From NCBI GenBank assembly GCA_900772675.1, contig CAAGRM010000284.1:1-24661 (forward strand): 24,661 nt of DNA. The letters run 5' to 3'. Below are positions 16,647 through 23,862 of the stretch, piece after piece. The notes beneath the pieces were generated by a model. That model was not told the origin of the DNA. It was given only the letters and a program-made list of their open reading frames with translations, and did no database searches. Made by a program: the position numbers and the translations under genes. Positions within the stretch are counted from its first letter, which is position 1; every line of letters starts with the position of its first letter. Origin of the DNA: Lachnospiraceae bacterium. GTDB lineage: Bacteria > Bacillota > Clostridia > Lachnospirales > Lachnospiraceae.

Positions 16647-19187
16647 ATGACATCGAAAAAAAAATTAAGAAGTCTTCTGGGAGGCACACTTTTTATGGCG
16701 TTGATGCTCAGTGTTCATCCGATGACTGTTTCTGCAGCTGCTGAGGGGAGCATTCAGGTGGAGAAGCAGTCTGCAGAAGCACAGGAAGAGCAGCCGGAAG
16801 CGCAGAGTGGGTCATCGGACAGTGACATTGCTGCCCAGGCAACCCAGACAGGCTGGGTGATGAAAAGTGATGGCTGCTGGTATTATTATGAGAATGGACA
16901 GCTAAAAACAGGATGGCTGAATCAGAATGGAAACTGGTACTATCTGGCTCCGGATCAAAACGGGCGTATGGCAGAGAGTGAATGGATTTCTTATGACAAT
17001 AATCTGTATTATGCGCAGGAAAACGGAGAAATCTATCGAAATGGTTTTCAGGAGGTCGACGGAAATCTTTACTATTTCCAGAACTGGGGCGGTATCAAAA
17101 AAAATGTTTCCTTCCGTATAGACGGACAAAGGTATTATGCACAGGAAAATGGCGTAATTGCCCGTGGAATCTTAAGAATACCGGGAGAAAACCTCTGTGC
17201 GTTTGACGACGTCACCGGTGCACAGATCACAAACGCTGGCTGGCTGAAGAAGGGAACCACCTACTACTGGGTAACAAACGACGGCAGTCTGCAGACCGGC
17301 TGGCTGCGGTACGACGACAATTGGTACTGGTTTGACGAAAATGGTGTGATGATGGCATCCGGTTGGAAAGAGATTGATGACAATCTCTACTATTTCCGGA
17401 GCTGGGGCGGCATTTATAAAAACGGTTTCCAGAATATCGACGGAAAACAGTATTATTTCCGGAATTGGGGTGGTGTTTACCGAAGCACATTTTTTACCGT
17501 TGATAAAAAAACTTACATAGCGCAGGCCGATGGATCCGTTTATCATCCAACGCAGACAGGCTGGGTTCAGATTGAAGACAAAACGTACTGGATTGATGAG
17601 GATGGATCCGTTCATACAGGCTGGCTGCAGCTTGGCAATCAGCGGTACTGCATGAAGGAGGACGGAACCTTATGCACGGGCATCTGCGATATCGACGGAA
17701 AGAAATACTGTTTCCGTCGGGATGGCGAGCAGGTTACCCAGGAAGGCTTTTATTTTGCGGAAGACGGAAAGTACTACTGGATCAGTAAGGACACATCCCT
17801 TCAGATTGGCTGGGTAAAGCATGACAACAACTGGTACTGGATGAAAGAAGACGGTTCCATGGCATCCGCGGAATGGATTACTTATGATAATAACCGTTAT
17901 TACTTCCGAAATTGGGGAGGTATGTATACCGGAATCCAGACGATTGACGGGAAAAAATATGCCTTCCGGAGCTGGGGCGGTGTGTACTATGACCAGACGT
18001 TTCAGCTTGACGGAAAAACGTACCATGCCAATGCCGACGGAACGCTCGCGACCGGCTGGGTGCAGGATGGCGGGAAGAATTACTATTTCGACGAGGATGG
18101 TACAAGCCATACCGGCTGGCTGCTGCTGAACGGAGTTTATTACTGGATCAATGCCGACGGAACCAGAAGAGATGATGAGCTGTTTTCATATGATGGTAAT
18201 TACTATTATGTAGACAAAAACGGTGTCATGGCGACGAATGGCTGGGTCAAATGGGAGTCTGCCTACTATTATCCGAGAAGCTGGGGCGGTATGTACAAAA
18301 GTACCTTTATTACGTATGATAAAAACCGTTACTATCTGGGTTCCGATTCCAGGATGGTCACAGGCTGGCAGGCAATCGACGGAAGTACTTACTATTTCCG
18401 GAGCTGGGGCGGCATGGTAACGGGAACGCAGAAAATCGACGGGAAAGAGTATGAATTTGATCAGAATGGAAAGCTGCTGAAGGGATCGAACGGATTTGAG
18501 GCATCTGCCCAGATCGGTGTCCGTACCGTACGGAATTTCCTGAAAAATGCGCTGCTTCCGCTTGGAAATACCCTGTATATCTGGGGCGGAGGGCACACCG
18601 ATGCCGAGGCAGAGCGGTATGGTGTCAATCCGAAGTGGAAAACGTTCTTTGATACACAGGATTCGAGCTATAACTATTCCGATCATCTGTATGAGTATGA
18701 AAACGGACTCGACTGTTCCGGCTATGTCGGCTGGACGGCGCATCAGGTAACAAAAGAGTATGCGACAACAACCTCCACCGGAATGCCGGCTTATTTCGCG
18801 AAAAAGGGCTGGGGAGCCTGTGTAAGCGGCGACACATCCCAGAAATTCACACCGGGCGATGTGGTCAGCAAGAGCGGCCATGTCTGGATTGTGATCGGGC
18901 AGTGTTCGGACGGAAGTGTGGTTGTCATTCATGCGACGCCGCCGTGTATTCAGATCGGAGGAACTGTTTCCTCAAGCGGAAGCATCAAAAGCGAAGCGAT
19001 CGAACTGGCCAATGAATATATGAAAACGTATTATCCGATTGCCTATCAGCGGTATGGCGTAAAGGTTCTGGACCGCTCGTATCTGACCGGTGTAAATCAT
19101 TTTACCTGGGGAAGCAATGTCCTGGGCGATGCAGAAGGCTACCGTAATAAAAAACCGGCAGAAATCCTGAAGGATTTATTCCGTTAA
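16647..19187 (+). CDS. Secreted NlpC/P60-type hydrolase with extensive wall-binding repeats
   Basis: This 846-residue exported protein has a signal peptide (residues 1-30, cleavage after VSA) and an acidic linker to about 65. A very long array of aromatic cell-wall-binding repeats runs from about 68 to 612. Seven repeats carry [SN]WGG in place of the usual DG turn (near 146, 252, 272, 422, 442, 545 and 585). The C-terminal catalytic domain (about 620-846) has the NlpC/P60-like triad elements Cys690 in GLDCSGYVGW, His745 in SGHVWIV and His762 in VIHAT. It probably cleaves peptidoglycan stem peptides or acts as an amidase at the cell surface. AGGGAG (16631-16636) precedes the ATG by 10 bases. 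It has its own promoter and terminator. The specific bond cleaved and the ligand of the repeats are unknown. Confidence 0.87.
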   Translation: MTSKKKLRSLLGGTLFMALMLSVHPMTVSAAAEGSIQVEKQSAEAQEEQPEAQSGSSDSDIAAQATQTGWVMKSDGCWYYYENGQLKTGWLNQNGNWYYLAPDQNGRMAESEWISYDNNLYYAQENGEIYRNGFQEVDGNLYYFQNWGGIKKNVSFRIDGQRYYAQENGVIARGILRIPGENLCAFDDVTGAQITNAGWLKKGTTYYWVTNDGSLQTGWLRYDDNWYWFDENGVMMASGWKEIDDNLYYFRSWGGIYKNGFQNIDGKQYYFRNWGGVYRSTFFTVDKKTYIAQADGSVYHPTQTGWVQIEDKTYWIDEDGSVHTGWLQLGNQRYCMKEDGTLCTGICDIDGKKYCFRRDGEQVTQEGFYFAEDGKYYWISKDTSLQIGWVKHDNNWYWMKEDGSMASAEWITYDNNRYYFRNWGGMYTGIQTIDGKKYAFRSWGGVYYDQTFQLDGKTYHANADGTLATGWVQDGGKNYYFDEDGTSHTGWLLLNGVYYWINADGTRRDDELFSYDGNYYYVDKNGVMATNGWVKWESAYYYPRSWGGMYKSTFITYDKNRYYLGSDSRMVTGWQAIDGSTYYFRSWGGMVTGTQKIDGKEYEFDQNGKLLKGSNGFEASAQIGVRTVRNFLKNALLPLGNTLYIWGGGHTDAEAERYGVNPKWKTFFDTQDSSYNYSDHLYEYENGLDCSGYVGWTAHQVTKEYATTTSTGMPAYFAKKGWGACVSGDTSQKFTPGDVVSKSGHVWIVIGQCSDGSVVVIHATPPCIQIGGTVSSSGSIKSEAIELANEYMKTYYPIAYQRYGVKVLDRSYLTGVNHFTWGSNVLGDAEGYRNKKPAEILKDLFR

Positions 19188-19230
19188 AAGAGTATCTGCT
19201 AAAAAGCATTTTTAAAAAGTATCTATCAGG

Positions 19231-19265
19231 AAAAGAGAGAACCGTAATTTTGCGTTCTCTCTTTT
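19231..19265 (+). terminator. Intrinsic terminator after the NlpC/P60 wall protein
   Basis: GAGAGAAC (19235-19242) pairs with GTTCTCTC (19254-19261), extended by four A-T pairs. T-rich sequence continues to 19272. It lies about 45 bases after the stop codon. Confidence 0.85.
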
Positions 19266-19304
19266 TCTTTTTAAAATGCCCTTCCTTTTTCGGGCAGAAT
19301 TGTC

Positions 19305-19310
19305 TATACT
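19305..19310 (+). promoter_or_regulatory. Possible promoter -10 element of the hairpin module
   Basis: TATACT lies 7 bases before a strong hairpin starting at 19318. The same arrangement, with similar flanks, occurs at 22449-22454. No clear -35 box is present. It could drive the BMP-like lipoprotein gene at 19626 through a leader of about 300 bases. Confidence 0.35.
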
Positions 19311-19317
19311 AGAGAGT

Positions 19318-19396
19318 GTTTGAAAAAACATTTCCGTAATCTGCAGCAGGTGGAGAATCCTGTAAAGCAGCATTTTTTCTTTATGTTTTTTCAGAC
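19318..19396 (+). other. Long hairpin in the leader of the lipoprotein gene
   Basis: Positions 19318-19331 pair with 19383-19396 over 14 bp with one G-U pair. Inside are the nested stems CTGC/GCAG (19341-19344 with 19367-19370) and CAGG/CCTG (19347-19350 with 19359-19362). A T-rich stretch lies within the 3' half rather than after it, so it is not a normal terminator. Its function is unknown. Confidence 0.5.
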
Positions 19397-19446
19397 AAAT
19401 TCCGGAAAGTACGAGCAACACGTAAGATCAAAAGTAGAAAAGAATG

Positions 19447-19589
19447 GTAACTATTCAGAGCCATGCGAAATAGAAGAAAAATCGCGAATCATGCTGCATG
19501 AATGAGTGTTTTTTCTGGGATTTCATATGGCGAGAAGCAACATCGAGATGTAGCGTAAGCAGAATCGAGATGGGGATCTGAATAGTTAC
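19447..19589. mobile_element. MITE-like structured repeat element (143 bp)
   Basis: The ends are perfect 13-bp inverted repeats (GTAACTATTCAGA at 19447-19459 and its complement at 19577-19589). A nested imperfect inverted repeat joins 19460-19471 and 19520-19531 (10 of 12 bases). The motif ATCGAGATG occurs twice near the right end. Two internal blocks recur in order at 6954-6995. It carries no open frame of note. A non-autonomous mobile or REP-like element is the best reading; a structured RNA is an alternative. No obvious target duplication was identified. Confidence 0.55.
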
Positions 19590-19625
19590 GAAGAATGCAA
19601 AAAGAAAAATACAAGGGGAATAAAC

Positions 19626-20696
19626 ATGCAAAAAAACTGGAAATGGGCACTCTGTCTCGGCGTTCTGTCGGCACTGCTGCTGGGTGGCTGTGAAAAAAAA
19701 CAGACGGAGACAGCGGATCTGGTGCTGGTGACCGATGGCAGTGAGGTAGCTTCCGATGCAATGTATCAGTCGGTATGGAACGGACTTGTCAGATATGGAG
19801 ACGAGAGCGGGCTGACGTATCAGGCGTATGTCCCGGCGGGGCGTACGACCGAGGAATATGAAAAAACCATCAAAGAGGCGGTGCAGAAAGGCGCATCCAT
19901 TGTCGTCTGCGCCGGAACCAGTATGAGCCACGCCGTTTACGATGCGCAGCGCGACTGGAAAGAGGTGCGTTTCCTGTTGCTTGAGGCACAGCCGGAGAGT
20001 GAAGACGGCCACAGCCGGATCCGTGGCAATACCGAATGCCTTGAGATTGATGCGGCACAGGCAGGTTATCTGGCAGGCTACGCGGCGGTACAGGCAGGCT
20101 ATAGACAGCTTGGCTATATCGGACAGAAAAAGGAAGAAAACGGCAGGCTCTACGGGACAGGCTATGCGCTCGGCGCAGAGGCGGCAGCAGCAGATGAAGG
20201 GCTTGGAGAAAACAGCATTACACTGGAATATACCTATCGGAAGAACAGCAGCGTGTCCCCGTCCTATCTGGAAAAGATAAAAAGCTGGTATGGCAGCGGT
20301 GGTCAGATCCTTTTCACGGACGGCGGTTCCTACCAGAACGTCATTGGTGCGGCGGCATCCCAGACGGGCGGAGCAATGATAGCAAACGGCGGAATGGAAG
20401 AGTATGCCAATGCCGTCCTGAAGGTCCGTCTGGAATACGGCACGGCGGTCTACCATGCGTTAAAGGAGATGAAACAGGAGGATTTCGAGGGTGGAAAGGC
20501 TGTGACACGCGGTGTGAAGGATCAGGAAATCAGCCTGGGATGGAACCAGGATCTTATACCGTCTTTCACGGAGGATCAGTACCGGGCATTGTGTGCAAAG
20601 TTTTCTGCAGAGGATTTTTCGATCCCGGATGGCGATGCACTTTCCATGCCGGAGCGGTTCGAATTGCGTTGTGTGAGCGTACAGAAGATGAAATAA
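19626..20696 (+). CDS. BMP-family substrate-binding lipoprotein (orphan)
   Basis: This 356-residue exported lipoprotein has a lipobox LLLGGC with the modified Cys22. The body resembles the BMP/PnrA/Med family of periplasmic-binding-fold proteins. It has a start strand VLVTDGSEVASDAMYQSVWNG, a block GASIVVCAGTSM, and the typical AAQAGYLAGYAAVQAGY segment near residues 138-155. In other bacteria such proteins bind nucleosides for ABC uptake, but some act as sensors or regulators. No permease or ATPase gene lies next to it, so its partner is unknown. AAGGGG lies about 8-10 bases before the ATG. The leader holds the hairpin module and the MITE-like element. Family placement is moderately firm; the substrate is not. 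Confidence 0.75.
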   Translation: MQKNWKWALCLGVLSALLLGGCEKKQTETADLVLVTDGSEVASDAMYQSVWNGLVRYGDESGLTYQAYVPAGRTTEEYEKTIKEAVQKGASIVVCAGTSMSHAVYDAQRDWKEVRFLLLEAQPESEDGHSRIRGNTECLEIDAAQAGYLAGYAAVQAGYRQLGYIGQKKEENGRLYGTGYALGAEAAAADEGLGENSITLEYTYRKNSSVSPSYLEKIKSWYGSGGQILFTDGGSYQNVIGAAASQTGGAMIANGGMEEYANAVLKVRLEYGTAVYHALKEMKQEDFEGGKAVTRGVKDQEISLGWNQDLIPSFTEDQYRALCAKFSAEDFSIPDGDALSMPERFELRCVSVQKMK

Positions 20697-20736
20697 TCGT
20701 TCATGAATTATTCATAGATAAGCCATGTTTTTTAGC

Positions 20737-20765
20737 TTGCATCAAATTGTGAAGTGTGTTATTAT
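20737..20765 (+). promoter_or_regulatory. Promoter of the PcsB-like hydrolase gene
   Basis: TTGCAT (20737-20742) and TATTAT (20760-20765) are separated by 17 bases. Transcription would begin near 20772, giving an AT-rich leader of about 120 bases. No clear terminator separates it from the lipoprotein gene upstream, so some readthrough is possible. Confidence 0.6.
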
Positions 20766-20891
20766 GTAAAAAGACTTGGATAAAATATTTCGAAATTGTT
20801 ACAGAATAATTGAATTTCTGAGAAACAAAAAAAGATGAAATGTAAAAACTTGGAAATTCTACATACAACGAATCAATTTGGGAGTGAAAGA

Positions 20892-22262
20892 ATGAGAAAA
20901 AAATTTCTTGCCTTAAGTTTAGCAGTAATTGTAAGTGCAGCACAGGTTATGACAGTAAGCGCATCCAAACAGGAGCAGTTACAGCAGCAGCAGGCAGCAC
21001 AGGCACAGACAAGTGCACAGCTCAGTGATGCAAAAGCAGAAATCGATGATCTGGAAACCAAAAAGAATCAGATTACCGGAGAGATCGACAGTCTGGACGC
21101 GCAGCTTGTCGTAACTATGGCTTCCGTTGAGAATCTGAAAAATGAGATCGCATCGAAACAGACGGAAATCGAAGCAACACAGGAAAAACTTGCGCAGTCG
21201 CAGGCAGAAGAGGACGAGCAGTACGAGCTGATGAAAAAACGAATCCAGTTCCTCTACGAAAGCGGCGGAGACAACGGCTGGGCAGCACTGCTTCTGGAAG
21301 GAAAAGATTTAAGCAGCATCCTGAACCAGGCTGAGTATACCCAGAAATTATACAAATACGACAGAGAGTGTCTGCAGGAGTACATGGATCTCGTACAGCA
21401 GGTGGCAGATTACAGCAACCAGCTCGCAGATGAGAAAGCAGATCTTGAAGCCAGCGAGGCAGAGCAGGAAGCACAGCAGCAGTCCCTGGAAGAAATGCTT
21501 GAGCAGAAAAAAGCTGTTTCGGATGACTATGAAAATCAGATCGCAAACCTGAGCGACATGGCATCACGGTACAACGCAGTACTGGCAGAGCAGAACGCAA
21601 AGATCCAGCAGATTCAGGAAGAAATCGCAGCGGAAGAGGCAGCAAAAGCAGCCGAGGAAGCAAGAAAAGCAGAAGAAGCACGTCAGGCCGCAGAAGCAGC
21701 CGAGGCAGCACGCCAGGCAGAAGCTGCAAGACAGGCAGCAGCCGCAGAAGCAGCAAACAACGCAGCAAACAATACAACAACAACAGAAAATACCTCATCC
21801 GGAAATGGCAGCTCCAATACGACACCATCAACTCCGTCAAACGGTGGAAGCTCCTACGATGACAGCTCCTATGATGACAGCTCCAGCAGCTCCGATAACT
21901 CGAGCAGTGCCGGAAGCGCAACCGGAAGTGCCATCGTATCCTATGCAACACAGTTTATTGGAAATCCATACGTATGGGGCGGCACAAGCCTTACCAACGG
22001 AGCTGACTGCTCTGGCTTTATCATGAGCGTTTACGCACACTTCGGATACAGCCTTCCGCACTCCTCCAGTGCACTGCGTGGTGAAGGACGCGGTGTATCT
22101 TATGCAGAGGCTCAGCCGGGCGATATTATCTGCTATAGCGGTCACGTAGCCATCTATATCGGCGGCGGTGCCATTGTACATGCAAGTAATGAGCGTGACG
22201 GTATCAAAATCAGCAGCAATGCGGCATACAAAACCATTCTTGCTGTAAGACGTATAGTTTAA
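20892..22262 (+). CDS. PcsB-like coiled-coil NlpC/P60 peptidoglycan hydrolase
   Basis: This 456-residue secreted protein has a signal peptide (1-24, cleavage after VSA). A long coiled coil follows (about 25-245), as in PcsB/CwlO-type hydrolases that are activated by FtsEX. Next come an Ala/Glu/Arg low-complexity helix (about 246-294) and a Ser/Thr/Asn/Gly linker (about 295-345) with two DDSSYDDSS-like units. The NlpC/P60 domain (about 346-456) has Cys373 in GADCSGF, His418 in SGHVAIYIG and His430 in IVHAS. It probably cleaves the D-Glu-diamino acid bond of stem peptides during growth or division; the control by FtsEX is inferred from the family. ATG 20892 has GGGAG 7 bases upstream; the frame is open further upstream but without a site. 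A strong terminator follows. Confidence 0.92.
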   Translation: MRKKFLALSLAVIVSAAQVMTVSASKQEQLQQQQAAQAQTSAQLSDAKAEIDDLETKKNQITGEIDSLDAQLVVTMASVENLKNEIASKQTEIEATQEKLAQSQAEEDEQYELMKKRIQFLYESGGDNGWAALLLEGKDLSSILNQAEYTQKLYKYDRECLQEYMDLVQQVADYSNQLADEKADLEASEAEQEAQQQSLEEMLEQKKAVSDDYENQIANLSDMASRYNAVLAEQNAKIQQIQEEIAAEEAAKAAEEARKAEEARQAAEAAEAARQAEAARQAAAAEAANNAANNTTTTENTSSGNGSSNTTPSTPSNGGSSYDDSSYDDSSSSSDNSSSAGSATGSAIVSYATQFIGNPYVWGGTSLTNGADCSGFIMSVYAHFGYSLPHSSSALRGEGRGVSYAEAQPGDIICYSGHVAIYIGGGAIVHASNERDGIKISSNAAYKTILAVRRIV

Positions 22263-22343
22263 CCGAATCAGGCAAGTATTCGCTTTGACAGTTACATAGT
22301 AATATTTACAGTTCGCCGGATCAGTGAGCTGTGACAAATATTC

Positions 22344-22377
22344 AGATCCCGGGAAAGAAAAATCCCGGGATCTTTTG
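22344..22377 (+). terminator. Intrinsic terminator after the PcsB-like hydrolase
   Basis: An 11-bp perfect stem (22344-22354 with 22363-22373, core GATCCCGGGA) is followed by a short T run. It lies about 80 bases past the stop codon. Confidence 0.85.
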
Positions 22378-22445
22378 TGCTTGAAAAGAACAGCAGAAAA
22401 GAAAGGCAGTTTTCAAAAAGAAAGGATGCACATGCGTTGAAACTG

Positions 22446-22454
22446 TGCTATACT
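22446..22454 (+). promoter_or_regulatory. Extended -10 promoter of the structured leader
   Basis: TGCTATACT is an extended -10 element; no -35 box fits at 17 bases. The likely start is near G22462, so the transcript would begin with the hairpin described below. It is similar in sequence and spacing to 19305-19310. Confidence 0.45.
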
Positions 22455-22461
22455 GAAGCGT

Positions 22462-22638
22462 GTCTGAAAAAAACTTTTTCGGACATACTCTAAAGCGAAG
22501 ATGTCGGGGGTAAAGATCCTCTTGCAGGCAAGCTTGCACGGATTTTTATGCGTTTGACTCTGGCAGCAGGCAAACGGGGCGAAACCGTCCGAAAAGATAC
22601 GAAGGCGTATGAACCAGTGGGTTCGTATGTCTTTTTTT
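22462..22638 (+). ncRNA. Structured leader RNA, candidate riboswitch or small RNA
   Basis: Positions 22476-22484 (TTTTCGGAC) are perfectly complementary to 22587-22595 and can close a multi-branch domain like a riboswitch P1 helix. The same 3' strand (22475-22484) can instead pair with 22462-22471 in a 5' hairpin (10 bp, one G-U). Inside the domain are the hairpins CTTG/CAAG (22521-22532), CGTTTG/CAAACG (22551-22556 with 22571-22576) and an ACGG/CCGT pairing near 22574-22588 that overlaps P1. A terminator hairpin follows directly at 22604. I do not recognise a known class. It may regulate the dehydrogenase gene by attenuation or be an independent RNA of about 177 bases. Confidence 0.45.
22604..22638 (+). 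terminator. Intrinsic terminator within the dehydrogenase leader
   Basis: The 12-bp stem GGCGTATGAACC (22604-22615) with GGTTCGTATGTC (22620-22631) includes three G-U pairs, has a 4-base loop, and is followed by seven T residues (22632-22638). It lies 123 bases before the start codon of the dehydrogenase, on the same strand. Confidence 0.8.
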
Positions 22639-22680
22639 GCTTTACAGGAACCTTCGTTGAATTTTCCTGTAAAGCAAAAA
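22634..22680 (+). promoter_or_regulatory. Perfect 17-bp hairpin overlapping the terminator U-tract
   Basis: Positions 22634-22650 pair perfectly with 22664-22680 (core GCTTTACAGGAA) around a 13-base loop. The 5' arm includes most of the terminator T-run. No T-run follows it on the plus strand. It could compete with termination, protect RNA ends, or serve as a terminator for minus-strand transcripts. Confidence 0.5.
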
Positions 22681-22761
22681 GCCCTCCGGGCAGGATCGCA
22701 CTGTGGCAACAATGTTACAGAAAGACTCCGAGAGTACATAAAAACAGAAGGGAGAAACGAT

Positions 22762-23862
22762 ATGAAGCTGGAAAATTATGAGGTACATCTGCCAAGCTAT
22801 TCCATCGGAGAAACGATTTACGACAAAATCGGACTGGTGTGTGAGTCATATGGAAAAACAGTCTTGGTGATTGGCGGAGAGAAAGCGCTGGAAGCGGCTT
22901 ATGACAAAATCAAGGCGGCTGTGGATCAGACCAACCTAGTGATCATCGGAAAAGAAATTTTTGGAAAGGACTGTACCTATCAGACGGTGGAACGCCTGCG
23001 CAGCATGAAGCTGTATCAGCTGGCGGATATGGTATTTGGCGTGGGTGGAGGAAAAGCTCTTGATACCGTAAAATGTCTCTGTATTACAGATGATAAGCCG
23101 GTCTTTACCTTCCCAACCATCGCCTCGAACTGTGCGGCGTGTACATCAGTCTCGATTATGTACAAGGAAGACGGCACTTTCCTAAAACCGCATTTCTTCG
23201 TCCGCCCGGCGATGCATGCATTTATTGATACGGAAATTATTGCCGGAGCGCCATATCAGTACCTGTGGGCAGGGATTGGAGACACCTATGCAAAATATTA
23301 TGAGGCGACAATTTCTTCGCGGGGTGAGCGGCTGGAACACTTTACATCGCTTGGGGTCGCGCTTAGCCAGATGTGCCGTAATCCGCTGCTGGAATACGGT
23401 CCGAAAGCATTTGCGGATCATAAGCAGAAGCTCTGTACATATGATGTGGAGCAGGTCATCCTGGCCATTGTTGTCACAACGGGAATCGTTTCGATTTTTC
23501 TGACCAAAGACTTTACCCCGGATTACAACAGTGGCCTGGCACATGCTGTTTTCTATGCGCTGACCTCGTATCCGGTGATTGAGGAGCGTCATTTGCACGG
23601 CGAGGTGGTGGGATTCGGTGTTTTGCTGGCGCTTCTGGTGGACGGACAGGAGGAGGAATTCGAGAAGGTTTATGAGCTGAACCGCAGCATCCATCTTCCG
23701 GTATCCCTGTCTGAGATTGAAATTTCCGGGGAACAGTGGAAAGAAAGCATGACGCGCATTCCGGAAATGTCTGATATCAGACATTATCCGTACCGCGTCA
23801 CGCCGGAAATGCTGGATATGGCCATGAAAAAACTGGAAGAGAGGGTGAAGAAGGATGAATAA
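22762..23862 (+). CDS. GldA-like iron/zinc-dependent alcohol dehydrogenase, substrate unknown
   Basis: This 366-residue cytoplasmic enzyme belongs to the glycerol dehydrogenase / glycerol-1-phosphate dehydrogenase branch of the metal-dependent alcohol dehydrogenases. The nucleotide-binding motif is GVGGGKALD (93-101). Metal ligands expected from GldA are present: Asp174 in GIGDTYAKYYEA, His261 in GLAHAVFYAL and His279 in HLHGEVVGFG. The substrate-site segment, normally STDAPTSALSV in glycerol dehydrogenases, is SNCAACTSVSI (122-132), so glycerol is unlikely to be the substrate. I chose ATG 22762, with GAAGGGAG just upstream. An upstream in-frame start at 22609 would lie inside the terminator. 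It overlaps the next gene by 8 bases (ATGAATAA), so the two are coupled. Confidence 0.85.
   Translation: MKLENYEVHLPSYSIGETIYDKIGLVCESYGKTVLVIGGEKALEAAYDKIKAAVDQTNLVIIGKEIFGKDCTYQTVERLRSMKLYQLADMVFGVGGGKALDTVKCLCITDDKPVFTFPTIASNCAACTSVSIMYKEDGTFLKPHFFVRPAMHAFIDTEIIAGAPYQYLWAGIGDTYAKYYEATISSRGERLEHFTSLGVALSQMCRNPLLEYGPKAFADHKQKLCTYDVEQVILAIVVTTGIVSIFLTKDFTPDYNSGLAHAVFYALTSYPVIEERHLHGEVVGFGVLLALLVDGQEEEFEKVYELNRSIHLPVSLSEIEISGEQWKESMTRIPEMSDIRHYPYRVTPEMLDMAMKKLEERVKKDE

Noticed and set aside
21625..21785. Tandem DNA repeat
   Set aside because: The repetition is the Ala/Glu/Arg-rich codon pattern of the hydrolase linker, with no regular repeat unit at the DNA level.
22413..22739. Open frame of 108 codons on the minus strand
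   Set aside because: It is the complement of the structured leader and its terminator. The apparent sequence reflects RNA structure rather than a protein.
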